This document shows, piece after piece, positions 11,230-26,251 of a stretch of DNA of 64,000 nucleotides. The notes beneath the pieces are model-generated. The model did no database searches, was not told where the DNA came from, and saw only the letters and a list, made by a program, of their open reading frames with translations. Numbering within the stretch: the first letter of the stretch is position 1; the number at the start of each line of letters is the position of its first letter. A program made the position numbers and the translations under genes. This DNA comes from Bigelowiella natans CCMP2755 (taxonomy: Eukaryota; Cercozoa; Chlorarachniophyceae), in the NCBI GenBank assembly GCA_000320545.1, contig ADNK01000785.1, positions 1 through 64,000 of the forward strand, read 5' to 3'.

Positions 11230-13047
11230 TCAATCCACTGGAGTAACGTCCTTTATGACATTTGATTTGCTCGTGTAGCTGTAGGTGGGAATTGAAAGAA
11301 ACGAAGCATTGGAGGAGGCTGTCTTATTATGCGAATGGTGCTTTTTTGGTGGTGAAACCGATCGTGACGACCGAATATCAGAGCTTCTTGACCGTCCCCT
11401 ACCACGCCTGAGCGGCATTTCAGGTTGTTTGCTCTCCTCCTGTACCGGCAAAAGTGCTGAAGATGATGATAACTGCGAGGTTCCACGTCGGTCTGGAGAC
11501 GCGGAACGCGCTCTTATACTGCGGCGTTCCTTGGATCCTTTGCGCCGAGGCGGTGTCATAATTCTCCCTCCCCCCCCCCCTCGCTGTGCTGTACGGCGGA
11601 ACGTGAAAATGCTTGGTGGTTGACCGGGGAGGGGAGGGACCGAATCTTTTGACTCATCAGATGAACTTGTGTGACGGCGCGGAGTGTTAACATGGAAATC
11701 AGTATCGTTTTTGGCTGCCGGAGATACGAGTCCAACTAACGACGAAAAGGCCAGAAAGCGCATCAATTTGAGGAAGAATGAAGAAGGAAAAGGGGGAAAT
11801 ATATGGATTTTTGCCTGTACCGTGCTCATAGCTAGAAGCTTCACTGCTCTGCATGAGTAAGCGAATGTTTGATCCCTTGGTTGATGAGTCATTCGATACA
11901 TTCTGGAACTTCATCTCTAGTCCATCCTGGAAGAAGAAGAAGAATAAGAAGACGACGAAGATATCTTTTGCTGATGATTCGCATGGTGTGGCACTACTAC
12001 GCACACAGTTTGTACTGAAACCTGTTTGTAAAATAACTCTGTTACCTTCTTGTCAACAAACTCGACCGAAGATCCGCGACGCTGCTTACTAGCAAGCTCC
12101 ATCTTCTCCATCTCATCACCTGAATTAGGAATGATGATAACAAGAAGCATAGCCTTTAGTATCAGTGACATAAAGAAACACCCATCGGCGTATCTCTTCT
12201 CGCCACACATCCATGATGTGATGATACTTACTCTTCCTATCCTCCTTGTACCGTCTCACTGCCCTTGGAGTTGCTGTTGGAAGAAGACAAAAGGCTCTTA
12301 CGACGTCATCATCTTAAGTGATGATGCTGCTGATGCTGCAAAATTACCACTACTTCTACTTACTTGTGCCATCGATCGACTTCGTGTCGTCGTCCATGGG
12401 AATGAGCGGGTTCTGTGAGTTCTGATGGCTGTGCATTACGGAACGTATACGTGCGGAGACAGGGTCATTGGAGTTCATATGAGAGGGCTGGAAGGAGTTT
12501 GCTGGTGTATTCAGCCGGATTACAACTGGCACCTGCACAGTAGTGGTGGTTAAACAGAATTGCAGGTGGCAGTCAATTAAACGCCTTTTGTTCGATAACT
12601 TCACAAGTTGACGAAGAGCTGCTGTTTTGTCGCGCTATCTCACTCCAAGACACACGCAGGTTGGGTGGTGGGATGATAAGAAGGTTGAGATGCCGAATAA
12701 TAGATCTAAAAACGCTGGGCGCCGCCACCACCTTGCAGTATCGAGCAGCACGGATGATGCCGTTCGTCATCATGTACCATTCCGTGATTGATATCAGTAT
12801 AAAGATGCCTTTATTATTATTATTATTATTATTTATCATCACAAAAACAGCAACGGACAAGATGGTAAAGTAAAATAACGAAGGATATCATTGCAAGGAA
12901 ATAATACGACCAAAACGCTACCTATCGACAGGATCACGCCTGCCAGTAACAGCACAAACGGGCTCACGACGATGTTTCGGAACGCCTCCACAAACGGCCT
13001 AATACAGCATAGAAGATGAATTATGTATTATCGTCGTGAACACACGG

Positions 13048-13083
<36 letters not shown>

Positions 13084-16000
13084 GGAGGAGGGGTAAGATG
13101 TCACCTGTGAGCTTCTGCTAAATCATCAGACCACATTTGACGATCCCACACTCGAATTAGGCGTCCTAGGGAGGGCTCGATTGCACCACAAGGCCCCGTG
13201 TATAAGTTCGGGTCGAAGTCAAGTGCTTGGAACTGAACCTGATGACGATGATGATGGTGATGATGATGATGGTGACGATGATCGTGTTATAATAATGACG
13301 CCACCGACGACGATGTAAACAGGAAGGGGGTTCCGACAAGTCAGCTCGTTTATTTCATATGTGTTCACCAGGTTGATTGAGGAGGGAAAGGGAAAATGAG
13401 AGGGGGAGGGGGAGGGGGGGGGGGGGCAAATAGAACCATTGGGCAATCGAAGAGCGCCTCCGGTCCCCTCCCAGCAACATCCACATCGAAAGTCCGAAAA
13501 TTCCCATCCGAAAATTCCCATCACCGAAGTCTAACACCTGGTAGTAGTAGTAGTTATAGTAGTAGTAGTAGTAGTTAATTAGTTGTCGGCCTGTCTCTTA
13601 AGAACCACCGAGTGTTAAATGCGTGCATGCACAGGTGTCACGAAATCGCCAGAGAGAGTTGTTCTCCACCTGTACTGTAGCATATAAGGCTGGAATATCC
13701 GTGAATTGAGTCGTACTTCGCTGCGAACGACCCCCAGTATCACCAACATCAGCAGCTTCCTCATCAGTTACTGTTACCGATGGGCCGAACACTGTTTCAG
13801 CTGGATTTAATGGCAGACCGGAGGTGTTGGTGAGGCCTATGCGGTACGTGAGCGTGTTGGCTCCATTCGGATCTTGCCCAGTGTAGTTCCATGATACAGT
13901 CACAAGGTCGATTAAGTACCTGTTTAATGTGGTGGTAGTAGTAGTAGTAGTAGTTGTAGTAGTAGAAGAAGATGTTGTTAGTTTTGGGGGAGGAGGAGGA
14001 GGAGGGAGAAGGGCCATGTTGGATTTTATCGAAAGGTTTGCCAACGTTAATAGCAGTGGAAAAGGGGGGAGATAAGACGCACGGTTTGGTCTGCTATTCC
14101 GCTCGTTTGCTAGAAATGCAGCGTCGTTGCGCACTTATTATACACATACACACATTCGGACACTACTCTCTCATCATCTCCTATCCCCACTTCCAATCAT
14201 GATACAAACACCACCACCACCACCACCACACCATCCTCTCTATTCTGCTTACTACTTGTCGATTCCGAACGTGTTCCTCTCGATCTCAACTTGGAGTTCC
14301 GTGTTCGGGGGGGCTCCAAAAGCGCTGAGTTCGGTGCTGTTGTCGGTCGTCTCAAGCTCATGCAGGCCTAAGGCGTACAGCCTTGCCGCATCACAGTACC
14401 GTCGGTTCCACTCGTCAACACGAGCACGCTCAGCAATGTTGAAATCGGTTTGTTCGAGCACCAATCGGGCCCCTGCGCTCTCAAGCGCAAAGGATGATGC
14501 CTGTGCACCGAAGCTATTCTGGCTAGCTGCAATGGCGCTGATTTCGTCATTCCTCACCGTCCTCGTGACCTCTTGTTGGAGCGTCATCGAGCCGAAGACC
14601 CCAAAGGCTGCCAGCGTATCGGTATTGACAATCTGGGAGAGAATTATGTACAGGATCACCAGCACCACGATCGCAGACACCAACACGCACACGCGGAAGA
14701 TCTTGTAGATCATGTTCCAGATGAGCACGTCGAGCTTTTTGAGGCCTTCGTAGCAGTTCTTCAGGCACCCACAACAGAAAAGCTTGCCAATGCAGCAGGT
14801 GTAGCAGTACTCATATAGGGAGTTTGGCTTTCCGAGTCTTCGGGAGGAGACTTCAACAGGGATCCCCACCACATATTCTGCCGTTGAAATTGCTATTAGC
14901 GTCCACCGAATCATCAGCCACGTTATGTCAAAGATGATGACCTGAGATGTGACGACGATGATCACAGTAAGAACAAAGCAGAGAAGAAAGAGACAACTAA
15001 AATCAAAACACTTGAAATCGCAGCTGAGATCATCATCGTCGTCGTCATTATTATCATCATCATCATCATCATCCACGCATGAGGTAGTGTCTGGGCCTCT
15101 TCCTCTTTTGCTAATAATGTGCGATTCTGCGTGCTGCTGCCGTTGTTGTTACCAAAGCAATCAAGTACTCCAGGGCGCTTAAATCGGGGAACTCGTACTG
15201 CGGAAACTCTACATAGTCCGCCACGTTTGGGATGGTGGGTGCGGTAAGGTTTATGGCCAGAACCGTCGCATTGAGCTCGTTAAAGATATCCGTTGTGCGG
15301 TTGGAAGGATCGATCTCATTCTCAGCCTGAGTGAAGTTGCTCACGAAGGCCTGCGCTGTTTGCAGTATTGGCTGGTTAAATCGGTCCGCGATGCCCGGCA
15401 TCTGATGTGTTTTGAAGAAGCAGAATCATCAATTTGTCATCATGATGATAAACCACGTCGTCGTAGTCATCATTTCCATCGCATTTCGATTGTCTGGTGA
15501 GGAGGAGTAGCATCATCACCAACAATAAAGCATATACCGTCATCATTATCATCATCATCACCATCACCATCACCATAACCATACACCCATCATACGATCA
15601 TTTAGTCAATAAGCTGCAGCAGCAGCAGCAGCAGACAAAATTGAACCCACTCCGAGGCGAAGTTCCCTTGTTGTAACAACTTGCCCATTCTGCTCAACAA
15701 TGGTCACCGACACGAATCGGTTGTAGGAGTCGGGAGTGATGGATACGTTCGCATCGAGCGGAGAACGATCCAACACGATGTCCACGACATTGTCACTCGC
15801 ATTCATCGCCTGATTGATGATGCACCCAAGTTGTAGAAGAGGAGGAGGAGGATTCATGAGCGAGTGAAGAATAAAGGAAGATAAAGTGGCTCAGGATCAC
15901 GTCTATTCACTCCTACTATTACTACTACTTCAACTACTTCTACTCTCATTGCGTTATATACATGTATATTATAAACTAGTCTGCTTCTACTGCTCACATT

Positions 16001-19000
16001 AAGTAGACGATTCGCGTCGTCGATGTCGTTTCGGACCTAGTGCAGCAGCACATTATTACCGTCATCAGTGTTGATTATTTAACGAGGAGGAAAGGAGGGG
16101 AAGAAACAGGCCCCACGAAGTAGCAACTAATGGGTAGCAGAGGGCTAATCATCAAACGCTGAATACCTCCTCTTGGTACTCATCTAGGAATTCTTGTTGG
16201 CGGAGAGTAAGGTTTCCATTGACCTGTTGATATCATAATTATACATCGAAAAGGCAACGGGCAGCACGGACGCAATTGTGTGAGATGATGACGCCATTTT
16301 GAAGGATGGAAAAGGATAGTATCTCGAGCGCGGTGGCGGTTGCAAGCTGCCCCCACCACTAATGACACCTCTTCTAACGTTGGCCAGAAGTCCCTCGTTG
16401 CAGTGAAGCAAGTTCCGTTACGATTCGTCTCAGGAAGCGCAAGGAGTGGGTCGCCCATTCTCTCGAATAAGTAGTAATCGCGCGTGTCGCGATCAAAAGA
16501 GTACCCGACGCACCATATTGCCTGATGATGGTTAACAAGGCGAGAGGTCTTATAATGCTCATTGTTCATGAAATCCCCTCCTTCTCACAAGGATAAAGCG
16601 CCGTGTCATCAGGAAGCCTTTTGCTGCACATCATCGCTTTTGCGTCGCTTGTTGTTGTTGTTGGTGGTGGTGGTGGTAGTCGTGTTTTTGTTGGTGTTCT
16701 TAGCAATTTATTACCACATTGCACCAGTCGGTAAGGTTACCCATGATGTTCTCCTCAGTTGCCTCCGGCCCTAACGTCAGTACGATTATCTGTTGGCCTT
16801 GTTGGAAGGCTCTTGAGATGTCCTGGTAGAGGAGGAAATCTTATCAGTATATACAACACTACTGCTACTACTACTACCACCACGACTGGTGGCAGTTGTG
16901 CTGCTTCTACCACGACGACGTTAAATGACTAATGAGCTTCTTCTTACGTTTATTTCGAAGATGGCCCCGCTCTCTGGTGCAACATTACACGGCTGTGTGA
17001 GAGATGCCTCCTACAATCCACCATCATACGATAAGGTTGTTGCGCGAGGTAATGACCGAAGCTCGGTCGATGAGGACGGGGGTTGGGGGGGGGGCTGCTC
17101 TTGCGTTTCCCTTCACTAGTCAAGTTATTCATTGGGCGCGTAGATACCCAAAAAGCACACGCGGGCCTACCTCAATCATCACTGATCCAGCAGGTGCCTC
17201 CTGGAATTGAGCATCATGGAAAGCCTGAATGGCCGATTGGTTCGCATCAAACGCTGCTTCCATGACCATCTGCTGTTGCTGGCATTGGGAATTCTGCACG
17301 CTGAAGAGCCCGTTCAGCCTCGCGCTTTCGTCGATGAAGGCGCGATCGATCGTCTGGCACATCAGGCCCATTAGATTTAAATAGTGGTGATGGTGATCGT
17401 GATGGTGATGATGACGATGGTGGTTTACCGTGAGAACGTTTGCGAGCTGCATATCTCTGTCGTTGGCAAAGGAAGGATACTGCTTCAAGACATCAAAGTG
17501 CTGCTGATTTACCTGATTAGATAGGATGGTAACATTACGTCCTAATTATTTGAGCGCGTACACTAACATCGTCAATAACACGTATGGTATTGCAGTTTTC
17601 TCAGTGCTATAGAGAAGAAATTATAAAAAACATTTTCATTTTGCGAATTCTGCCGATGAATTGTTAGTTCTACTACCGAGATGAAGAAGATAACGTAGAA
17701 GGTGATCGTGAACATCAAAGCCAGCGTCGCTTGCACGCCGAAGACAAGCCCGATGTATGCCCAATGATACCATCTCAGACGATTCTAATGTAGAAACATC
17801 TCGGAACAATCATGAGACTGCCTCCCCTCCTACTCTTCTTCTATTTGTTCACGTACCGTTTGTCGCAGGTCTTTCTTGACCTCCTTATCCACCTTCGCAA
17901 CCTTGTGCGTGATGACGTTGTACTCTTGTGTGTTAAGAAGCATCTTTGTATCCTCTCGATTGTAAATCTTCGAGCGGCGATACGCCCAGATGATCAGGCC
18001 TATTATCATCGGAAGAACATCGGGAGAGAACGAAGTTGGTAGTAGCAGTAGGGGCAGTGCAAGAGTTGCATAGCGGAATATAACGTGAACGATTAGAAAA
18101 GTGAGCTTTACCAATGTATCAGGACTATATCAACAAGCATTGGTGGAAGGAAGGGTGATGATGATGATGATGATGATATATTATTCATGTTAGTAATAAT
18201 GGGAAAGAGATATGTATTGTGAAACATCATCATTTTTGAAGATTTCGATGCTAATTGATGACCTTCTCCCCCCCCCTCCTCCTCCTCCTCCTCATCATCA
18301 TCATCATCACCATCTTACCGATCATCAGAAGGATTAAAATAAAGAGGATGATGAAGTACACTTGGAAAATTCCCCAGAAGTTCTCGAACGCGAATGCTTG
18401 TCCCTCCTGATTGATGAGATGGAGAGATGCAGCATCATCATCGATTGACACAAAGATGCTGAACAACATAATCGACAACTACATTATCCATGTTTTGTTT
18501 GAGTTTCAAGAGGAGAAACATGCTCTGAACGTCTCAATAAAGTTCTAAAGAGAAAGGCGTATCGTTGATCAAAAGAAGTATCATCGTCGTTGTTTTTCTT
18601 TACGAAAAGCTACTACCTCGACGGTGGAGAATTGATAAGTCAGTAGCTCTTCATCAAACCTATCCAAAACGCATACGTTTGATTCACATGAATAAATAGC
18701 GGAGATAGATGCGTCGTATGCGTCGTCATCGTCGTCGACATTCTCATTATCTTCCTCTCCCCCCCCCCTCCAACTTTGTGCTGCTCCTCCTCTCCTCCTC
18801 CTCCTCCTTTCTACCGAGGCTTCATAGATCTTGCGATGCCGGTAGGGTCGATCCAAGATACGACGTACTAATTATAAGATGATGATACATGCATCTTTAG
18901 CTGAAGATGATGAATACAAACAAACGTGGTTATCATGCATCCTTAGCTACCATAAGGAAAGATGCAAATACAGGTGGTGATAGAAGGAGAATAGAGAGGA

Positions 19001-19532
19001 CGGGGGAACAGCACAAGCAAATACACATATACAAGGACTGACAGCGGTATATACTACCGGGCTCTCAGTAAGATTCTGCATCGGAGCTCTGAACTCAATA
19101 AAAGCCTTGTTTTGCTGTCCCTCAGCTAACGGCAGCTGAATACACGGCCCATTCCGAAATTGGCAATTCCCATTCTGCCACTCCATATCCCTTATTTCTC
19201 GTAGAAAAGTGCCGCTAGGCCCCTCCTCCCATACTCGAACGCCAAGGAATCCGCGGGCAAATGTGCTTGTGACAGAGGACTGCAGAACGATCTGTTGTCT
19301 CTCGATATCACGGAACACAATTGCATCCATGATAGGATGTAAGATGAAGCTCCCAACCACTACTTCAACCTCAGCTGCGCTTTCCACTTCCGCAAGGTTT
19401 CCAGATAACTGGAGGGGGGGAGGAGGCAAACACACATATTGTCACACAGCACTTTTTTTCCGAAGTTTTGTCAGATACAAAACAGAATTGTGATTTTGAG
19501 CTCGGAAATCTCTCCCTTCTCGCCCTCCCCTC

Positions 19533-19578
<46 letters not shown>

Positions 19579-21562
19579 TTTTTGCTATGATTTTGTGGCT
19601 ACACACATCGATTCCAGGTAGGAATTCAAGAGTGGGTGCCATAGTTAACGGGGTTTGAGTCGGCGAGGTCGTCGTTGGCGTGAGCGTCGTTGGGGAGATG
19701 GTTTGTGGTCCTCTGGTTGGAGCGCTGGATGGTGCAGTACTTGGTGAGAAAGTAGGGGTAGTGGTTGGAGATGCCGACAGGTCAACCAGAGCTGCAAAAG
19801 CAGCACTGCTCGAGGAAACAGCTTGGACATCGAACATCGTTCTCTCTGCAGCTGCGGCTGGCAGCATTCCACCGCTTCCTTGGTCTCCCCATGCAATTGC
19901 TTGTCCGGTGGACGTCACGGCAACGAAAGCTGTGCCCGCCTCCGAGCCAAAAACGCTCACGATTACATTCGAAGTCAGATTCTCTGCGACGGACGAGATA
20001 TCACCACCGTTGTTTGCGTCGCCCCAGGCGATAACGGACCCATCTTGCGTTAAGGCAGCAAATGCTCGGGAGTTTGCAACAATGGTTTCGACGTTTGTAA
20101 GGGCTGCGGACACGGTTTGGAAGTTTCCTACCACAGCTGTAGATCCCCAGCTTGCTACCTCAGTCGCACCACCCGAGCCACCACGCTAATGAAAATGAAA
20201 GGGGACCGAATGATGGAGTAGCAGTAGCAGAATGATTCATCATAAATTCACGTGAGGAAAAAAAATAATAATAATCCTACCATACCTTCAAAATGCATCT
20301 AGGGATATTGCTTGCACTAGTACTACCACTACTACTACTGCTGCTGCTACTACTACTACTACTACTACAACTGCTACTACAAGCAGCACTACGTCAATGA
20401 TGCATACCTTTATTGCAGCAAAAGCCTGGTCACCACCTACAACTTCATCGACTCCCGAAGCCAGGAACGCAGCTACAGTTGAAGAGTCGCCACCATTTGG
20501 AGCTTGTCCCCACGTTATGACCCCTCCGCCAGTATTGATGGCGGCGAATGCATCGAAGTTGGGAACGACTGCTACGATACCAGTACTCAGATCAGCAGCG
20601 ACGGTCGAGGAATCGCCCCCTTGAATTGAAAAGCCGAAGGTAGAAACTCGACCATTCTGATCAATAGCTGCGAATGATCTTTCAGTTGCAACAATGGTTT
20701 CGTAGGGAGAGCCGGTGGGAGGGGGAGAAACAACGGCCTCGATATCTCCCCCCCATCCTACAATTGATCCGTCGTCCTGAGGAGAGTTTAAGTTCTATGT
20801 TCTGGAGAGAAAGGACGAGGGGGAGAGAGAGAAGGGAGGGGAGAATGCGCGCAAAATGTACAATGTTTTGCCAGAAGTGCTTCAGCCATACAGATGCATA
20901 AAATACCCTCAGAGCCGCGAAGGAATCAATAGTCCCCACGATGTTTGTGACTCCAGTCAGCAAATTCGAAACAGTATTTACTGTTACGGCCGCGGTTCCG
21001 TCACCCCAGACCTCTACATCTCCATTAGACCTCCACGCTGCAAATGCGTCATTCGAACCAGCAATTCCAACCCAAGGCGAGGGAGCTGAAGCAACCAGAC
21101 AGCATTATGAGGGGAAATTGAGGATGAAGTGGGCTTAGGACAGTGTTTAATACCTCCTGGTAAGATCATGTCTAGATTCCTTTGATCTCCTCCCCAGGCT
21201 ACGAGGGTTCCGTCGTTCTTGAAGGCACCGAAGCCTACAATTCCCGAATCCACCCTGACTACCCCATTCTGTAACTCGCTATTCACGCTTGATTGGTCTC
21301 CTCCAAAATCAGAATCACCCCAACTGTAGACCGTGCCATCAGGTGAGGCCAAGGCAGCAAATGCTTCTCTACTGGCTGAGATCGTGGCAGTGTTGATTAA
21401 ATCGGATTGCATAAATGTAACCCCTGTGTTGCTAAGACTGCCTCCGGCGGTTGGATCTCCCCAGGTCACCACTTCAAAAGTTCCCTCAGTACACATTGCA
21501 CTTAACCACAGAACAATTGCAGCATTAAAGATTTTGTGCCGAGCCAAGGATTTGGACACCAT
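11230..21562 (-). CDS. Polytopic surface protein with WGD-repeat ectodomain
   Basis: About 30 exons run from ATG at 21562 (signal peptide with core AAIVLWLSAM) to a stop at 11230, roughly 1,850 aa. The first four exons (21154-21562, 20907-21085, 20408-20776, 19607-20185) hold eight or nine RCC1-like repeats of the type FAAL..DGSV..WGD..GGD, then a Thr/Ser/Pro linker. Next come an extracellular domain, TM1 (VYFIILFILILLMIGLIIWA, split by an intron), a basic loop, TM2 (GLVFGVQATLALMFTITFYV), a long loop with N-glycosylation sequons, TM3 (near 14900), a Cys-rich loop (CCIGKLFCCGCLKNC), TM4 (VLVSAIVVLVILYIILSQ), a second outer loop, TM5 (near 12960) and an Arg/Ser-rich tail. The positive-inside rule fits N-outside, C-inside. 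Most exon phases agree; the joins near 13500 and 17550 are unresolved. Function is unknown: a receptor, adhesin or channel is possible. Confidence 0.75.
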
Positions 21563-23067
21563 CTTGTGTATGGTTGACAAGTCCAACGTGGAATAATCAG
21601 TACCCTGGCGGTGTACAGAGCCACCTTTACCGCCGACAGGGTGTATTTTCAGTCGGCGAGTACAATCTTATGATTTTGTCGCGCCATCAATATCTCATCA
21701 ATTTGCCCTGCAGCATGATTCGTGCCGTTCGGTACGAACGAAACCAGGTTAACTTCAATAATATGTAATTGAATCGACCTCGATTTGGGCAACAAAAGAA
21801 AGAAAAGAGTCTTGTCTGTCGGAATTCCGGCACACGAATTGCCCCCTCTGCAACAGGCAAAAAACAACAACATGCTGCAGGACGTAGTGGCTAGACCATT
21901 TAGTGCTCTCATCGGAACATAGCATCTAGTGTTCTCCAAAGAGGGGTTACAACTTACATAAAATCTCATTCCATTTACCTCCTACGACAACATTTGAAGA
22001 GTTTTTATAGGAAGATGTATTCAGATATGGCCAAAATTCATGCAATATATGACCATGAGCGATACATATTTTCATTTCTCAACGCTACTTTAGAAAATTA
22101 TAATGTTCTAATTCCTGAATCTAAATTAGGTTCAATCTTGCCTGATAATCAGACTAAAAACAATTCTGGGGGAAGATTTTCATTGGCCGAGAGTTCAAAA
22201 GCTGAAAACTAAGCCGATAAAATAATATACTACACTTTTCCTCGAAAACTTGCTTGAAGCGCAAAAATACGAAAGTCTCTCCTGCGTTCAGACATTTTAT
22301 CTTATTCCGAAGAAATATTTCAAAGATTCGAGGACAATTACGCGCTCCCAGAACCAGATGCGAAATCGCTGACCGTGGCGATGTCTCTCGCACAACATTG
22401 AATTTAAGAATAAATCCCAGGGCTGTAATGCATAATTTCTAAGTATACACTTGTAATAGGGCCTTATATGTCCCTTTTTCACCAAATGTGTTTCTAATTT
22501 TAATTTTTTTGCGGATATTCTATCCTGTAAACTCCAGAAAAATTCTTATATTTAACTTTTCTTTGCTAAGAAAGATATGCAAGAGCATTTTTCTGAGGAT
22601 ATGACATTCTAAAAATTATACGTATAACTTTCCCCTAGTTTTCCATTGGTTTTTGCAAAAATAATCCATATTCTAGTAACTTATTTATCTAATATTTCAA
22701 ACCTAAATATTCTCATATATTTAGAATGTTTTTTAGAATAAAGGAGTATTTCATAATTTTAAACGTGAACAGACATATTTATGATATAATAAGGTGAATA
22801 TTCACCATACAGAATTGAAGCATTGATAATTATGAGTATGAATATTACATTCTCTTTCGATCTTTCTCTTCTGGATTTGCGAACTCATTTCCGGACCGAC
22901 AGGATTTTCTTTTTATTTCTCGGGAATTCTGCTCCGGTATATAAATTCTAAGACAATAATTTCAAGAAGTCGCATATATGTAAACAAGGTCATTCTTAAC
23001 TTTGAACCTGCCTCGCAAGATACAAGCTTGGCTTAAAACGATTGCGGCTCAGCCACAAAAATCAACC
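21563..23067. other. AT-rich divergent spacer
   Basis: This is the shared 5' region of the WGD-repeat gene (-) and the ubiquitin-conjugating enzyme (+). It is AT-rich, has few CTAG palindromes and has no supported coding segment. An open stretch at 21994-22212 (+) lacks recognisable similarity or clear splice context. Confidence 0.6.
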
Positions 23068-23846
<779 letters not shown>

Positions 23847-24059
23847 TTATTACACCCGGTAAATTTTTCCACACGGTATGTTCATCATCGACCTTGGATT
23901 AGAAGCAAAGGTTCTGTTGCGTATTTGATGTCATGTAATTATTCGATATCATGCCAGGCTGCGGTGACCGTGAACTCACATAAGCATGAATCATTCATAT
24001 TAGCCTAACATTCACATACATTGCTAGATTGCTTTGCTGTAATTGCTCGCAAAGCTTTG

Positions 24060-24660
24060 TACGCATGATTATACGCCTCACTTGCTGCTAGCTTCACATT
24101 ACTTGAGCGCACATGCATGCAAGCATGCTTTTCATATCACATGATGCACATCTGGCGGACGTACAGGCCTATCTAGATAGCTCATAGGCCATACTGCATG
24201 CTCTATGCTCTATAGCTAGATAGCTAGATAGGTCTAGAGGTGTCAAAGCAGGCATGCACATGCATGCTGCATCCATCGATCTCGATCCAGACTAGCAGGT
24301 CTCGTCGTCTAGATCGATCTACATAGCTCTAGAGATCGTACACATCTAGTACTAGAGTATCGTAGCTAGCCATCCGGCGGTCGCCGCCGCGCCTGCGCGC
24401 ATGTATGCAAGTGCATGATGTCACAGCTAGCTGCTCGCTCTAGCTAGCTAGCTAGTCTTATATGTGTGTAGTCCACATCGCAAAGCTGACATCGTCATGC
24501 ACAACTAGACAATCCAGCAATGCTAGAATGCATGAGCTATGGGGTGGAGCCAACAGAGCTAGAGAGGGCTGCGATCGCATCGGCGCGCACACCACTCTAG
24601 CTAGCATGTCTAGATGTCTAGATGTGTACATCCATGCTAGTGCGCGCTAGACATGAACAT
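24060..24660. repeat. CTAG/GATC/GCATGC palindrome-rich tract
   Basis: Densest example in the window. It contains runs such as TAGCTAGATAGCTAGATA and GCTAGCTAGCTAGC, with many GATC and GCATGC words. It lies between the convergent E2 (+) and phosphatase (-) genes and has no coding potential I can see. A cluster of CA/TA-rich sequence follows at about 25140-25310. Confidence 0.8.
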
Positions 24661-25332
24661 GTTATGATTGTGTCGTGTTCGTACGAGAAGCCAAAATGTT
24701 TGAATTCTAATGAACTACAGGGTACACAAGTAATGTTTAGAAATTATAAAATTAAAGAAATCTATATCATGGACAGACTGTGGACATCTATCTAGCCATC
24801 CGCGTGTGCTTTGTGCCAAGCTATAAAGCTAGCGAGTCACTCTAGTCATTGCGCACATGCATCGCAGCAGGTTGCCACACAACACAAGAACAACGGCTTC
24901 AAGGAGGTGTGACACTGGATCAGTGACTGCGCAGCCGCCGGTAGCATTTCGTTGGCTGCTTTCCAATGCGACGCTCAACTCCAAACCAGCTAGCCAGTTG
25001 GTGCACATTTGCTGGTACTTCGGTCCATCCATGCAAAACGTAGGGCAATGTTCATCATTGACAGTAATACGACATAGAATATGCATCTAATGCTGTGTAT
25101 AAATGTGCATTCACATGTTACGTGTGTCTATCATGCTAGCATGCTGTAGCAGCACAAACACACATACACACACATACGACTGTACACACACATACACACA
25201 TATACACACACGCATACAAACATGTATGTACATACGCATATATGTGCATATATACATATATAAATTTTAATATATATATTAGCATGTGCATGTATGTGTC
25301 TCAGTACACACGTATACAGCTGTAGCGTGTAA

Positions 25333-25813
25333 CTAAGACTCCGTCTTCGTTTGAGCTAGTATTTCCTTCACAACCGCCAGCTGTTCCTCGCTCTCTGGAA
25401 ACCTTTTCCGCTTTCTGTTCGATCTCAATTTGTACAATTCTTCAGCTCTAGCTAGCGCTGCCTTAAGGTCCATACCGCAATATTTTCCCAGATATACAGC
25501 CGTGACTGTCCCCGTGCGTCCATAGCCACCAAGACAGTGTAAATATGTTGTTTTCCCAGATTCTATGAGCTGGTGTAGTCTCTTAGCTGCACCAGCCACG
25601 GTTTTTGAGTCAGCGGTATGATCTGTCATCCCAAAGCTAGTGTCCATCTCAATCTTTTTGTTTGTGGCTGCATCATAACCATTGTCATCATATGTCCACA
25701 TATGCACAAATCTATAGGCAAACACTCACAAATACACGCACACACGCACACACACACAAACACGCTCATACAAAAAACATTCACACATATGCACGCTCTC
25801 TCTCACACACATG

Positions 25814-25860
<47 letters not shown>

Positions 25861-26118
25861 ACGCACACATACTTCTACACACACATAAAACACCTTTCCT
25901 GGCGTCCTGCACGTACTCAAAACCGATATTACACAAATAATCCCATTCATCCTTCTTGATCAGGTTCATGAAGACCTCTACACCCACGTCCCTGGCTAAC
26001 ACCTATATAATGCCAATGACAATGACGACGTATGGTGATGCTGATGACTATGACGAGGACGATGATAGTTACGACGAAGATGATGTTGATGGTGACTACG
26101 ATGATAATGACTACGAAA

Positions 26119-26150
<32 letters not shown>

Positions 26151-26213
26151 GACGATGACTATGACAACGATGATAATAATGACGATGTTGATGATGATGA
26201 TGATGACTAAATT

Positions 26214-26251
<38 letters not shown>

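Noticed and set aside
13219-13545. Exon between 13219 and 13545 in the WGD gene
   Set aside because: Several frames look partly plausible (for example ALRLPNGSIC), but none joins in phase to both neighbours, so no exon was called.
14949-15076. Extra membrane helix (LFLLCFVLTVIIVV) upstream of TM3 in the WGD gene
   Set aside because: It lies in the intron between the exon ending at about 15146 and the acceptor near 14944, next to Asp-encoding repeats. Including it would upset the topology, though cDNA should confirm.
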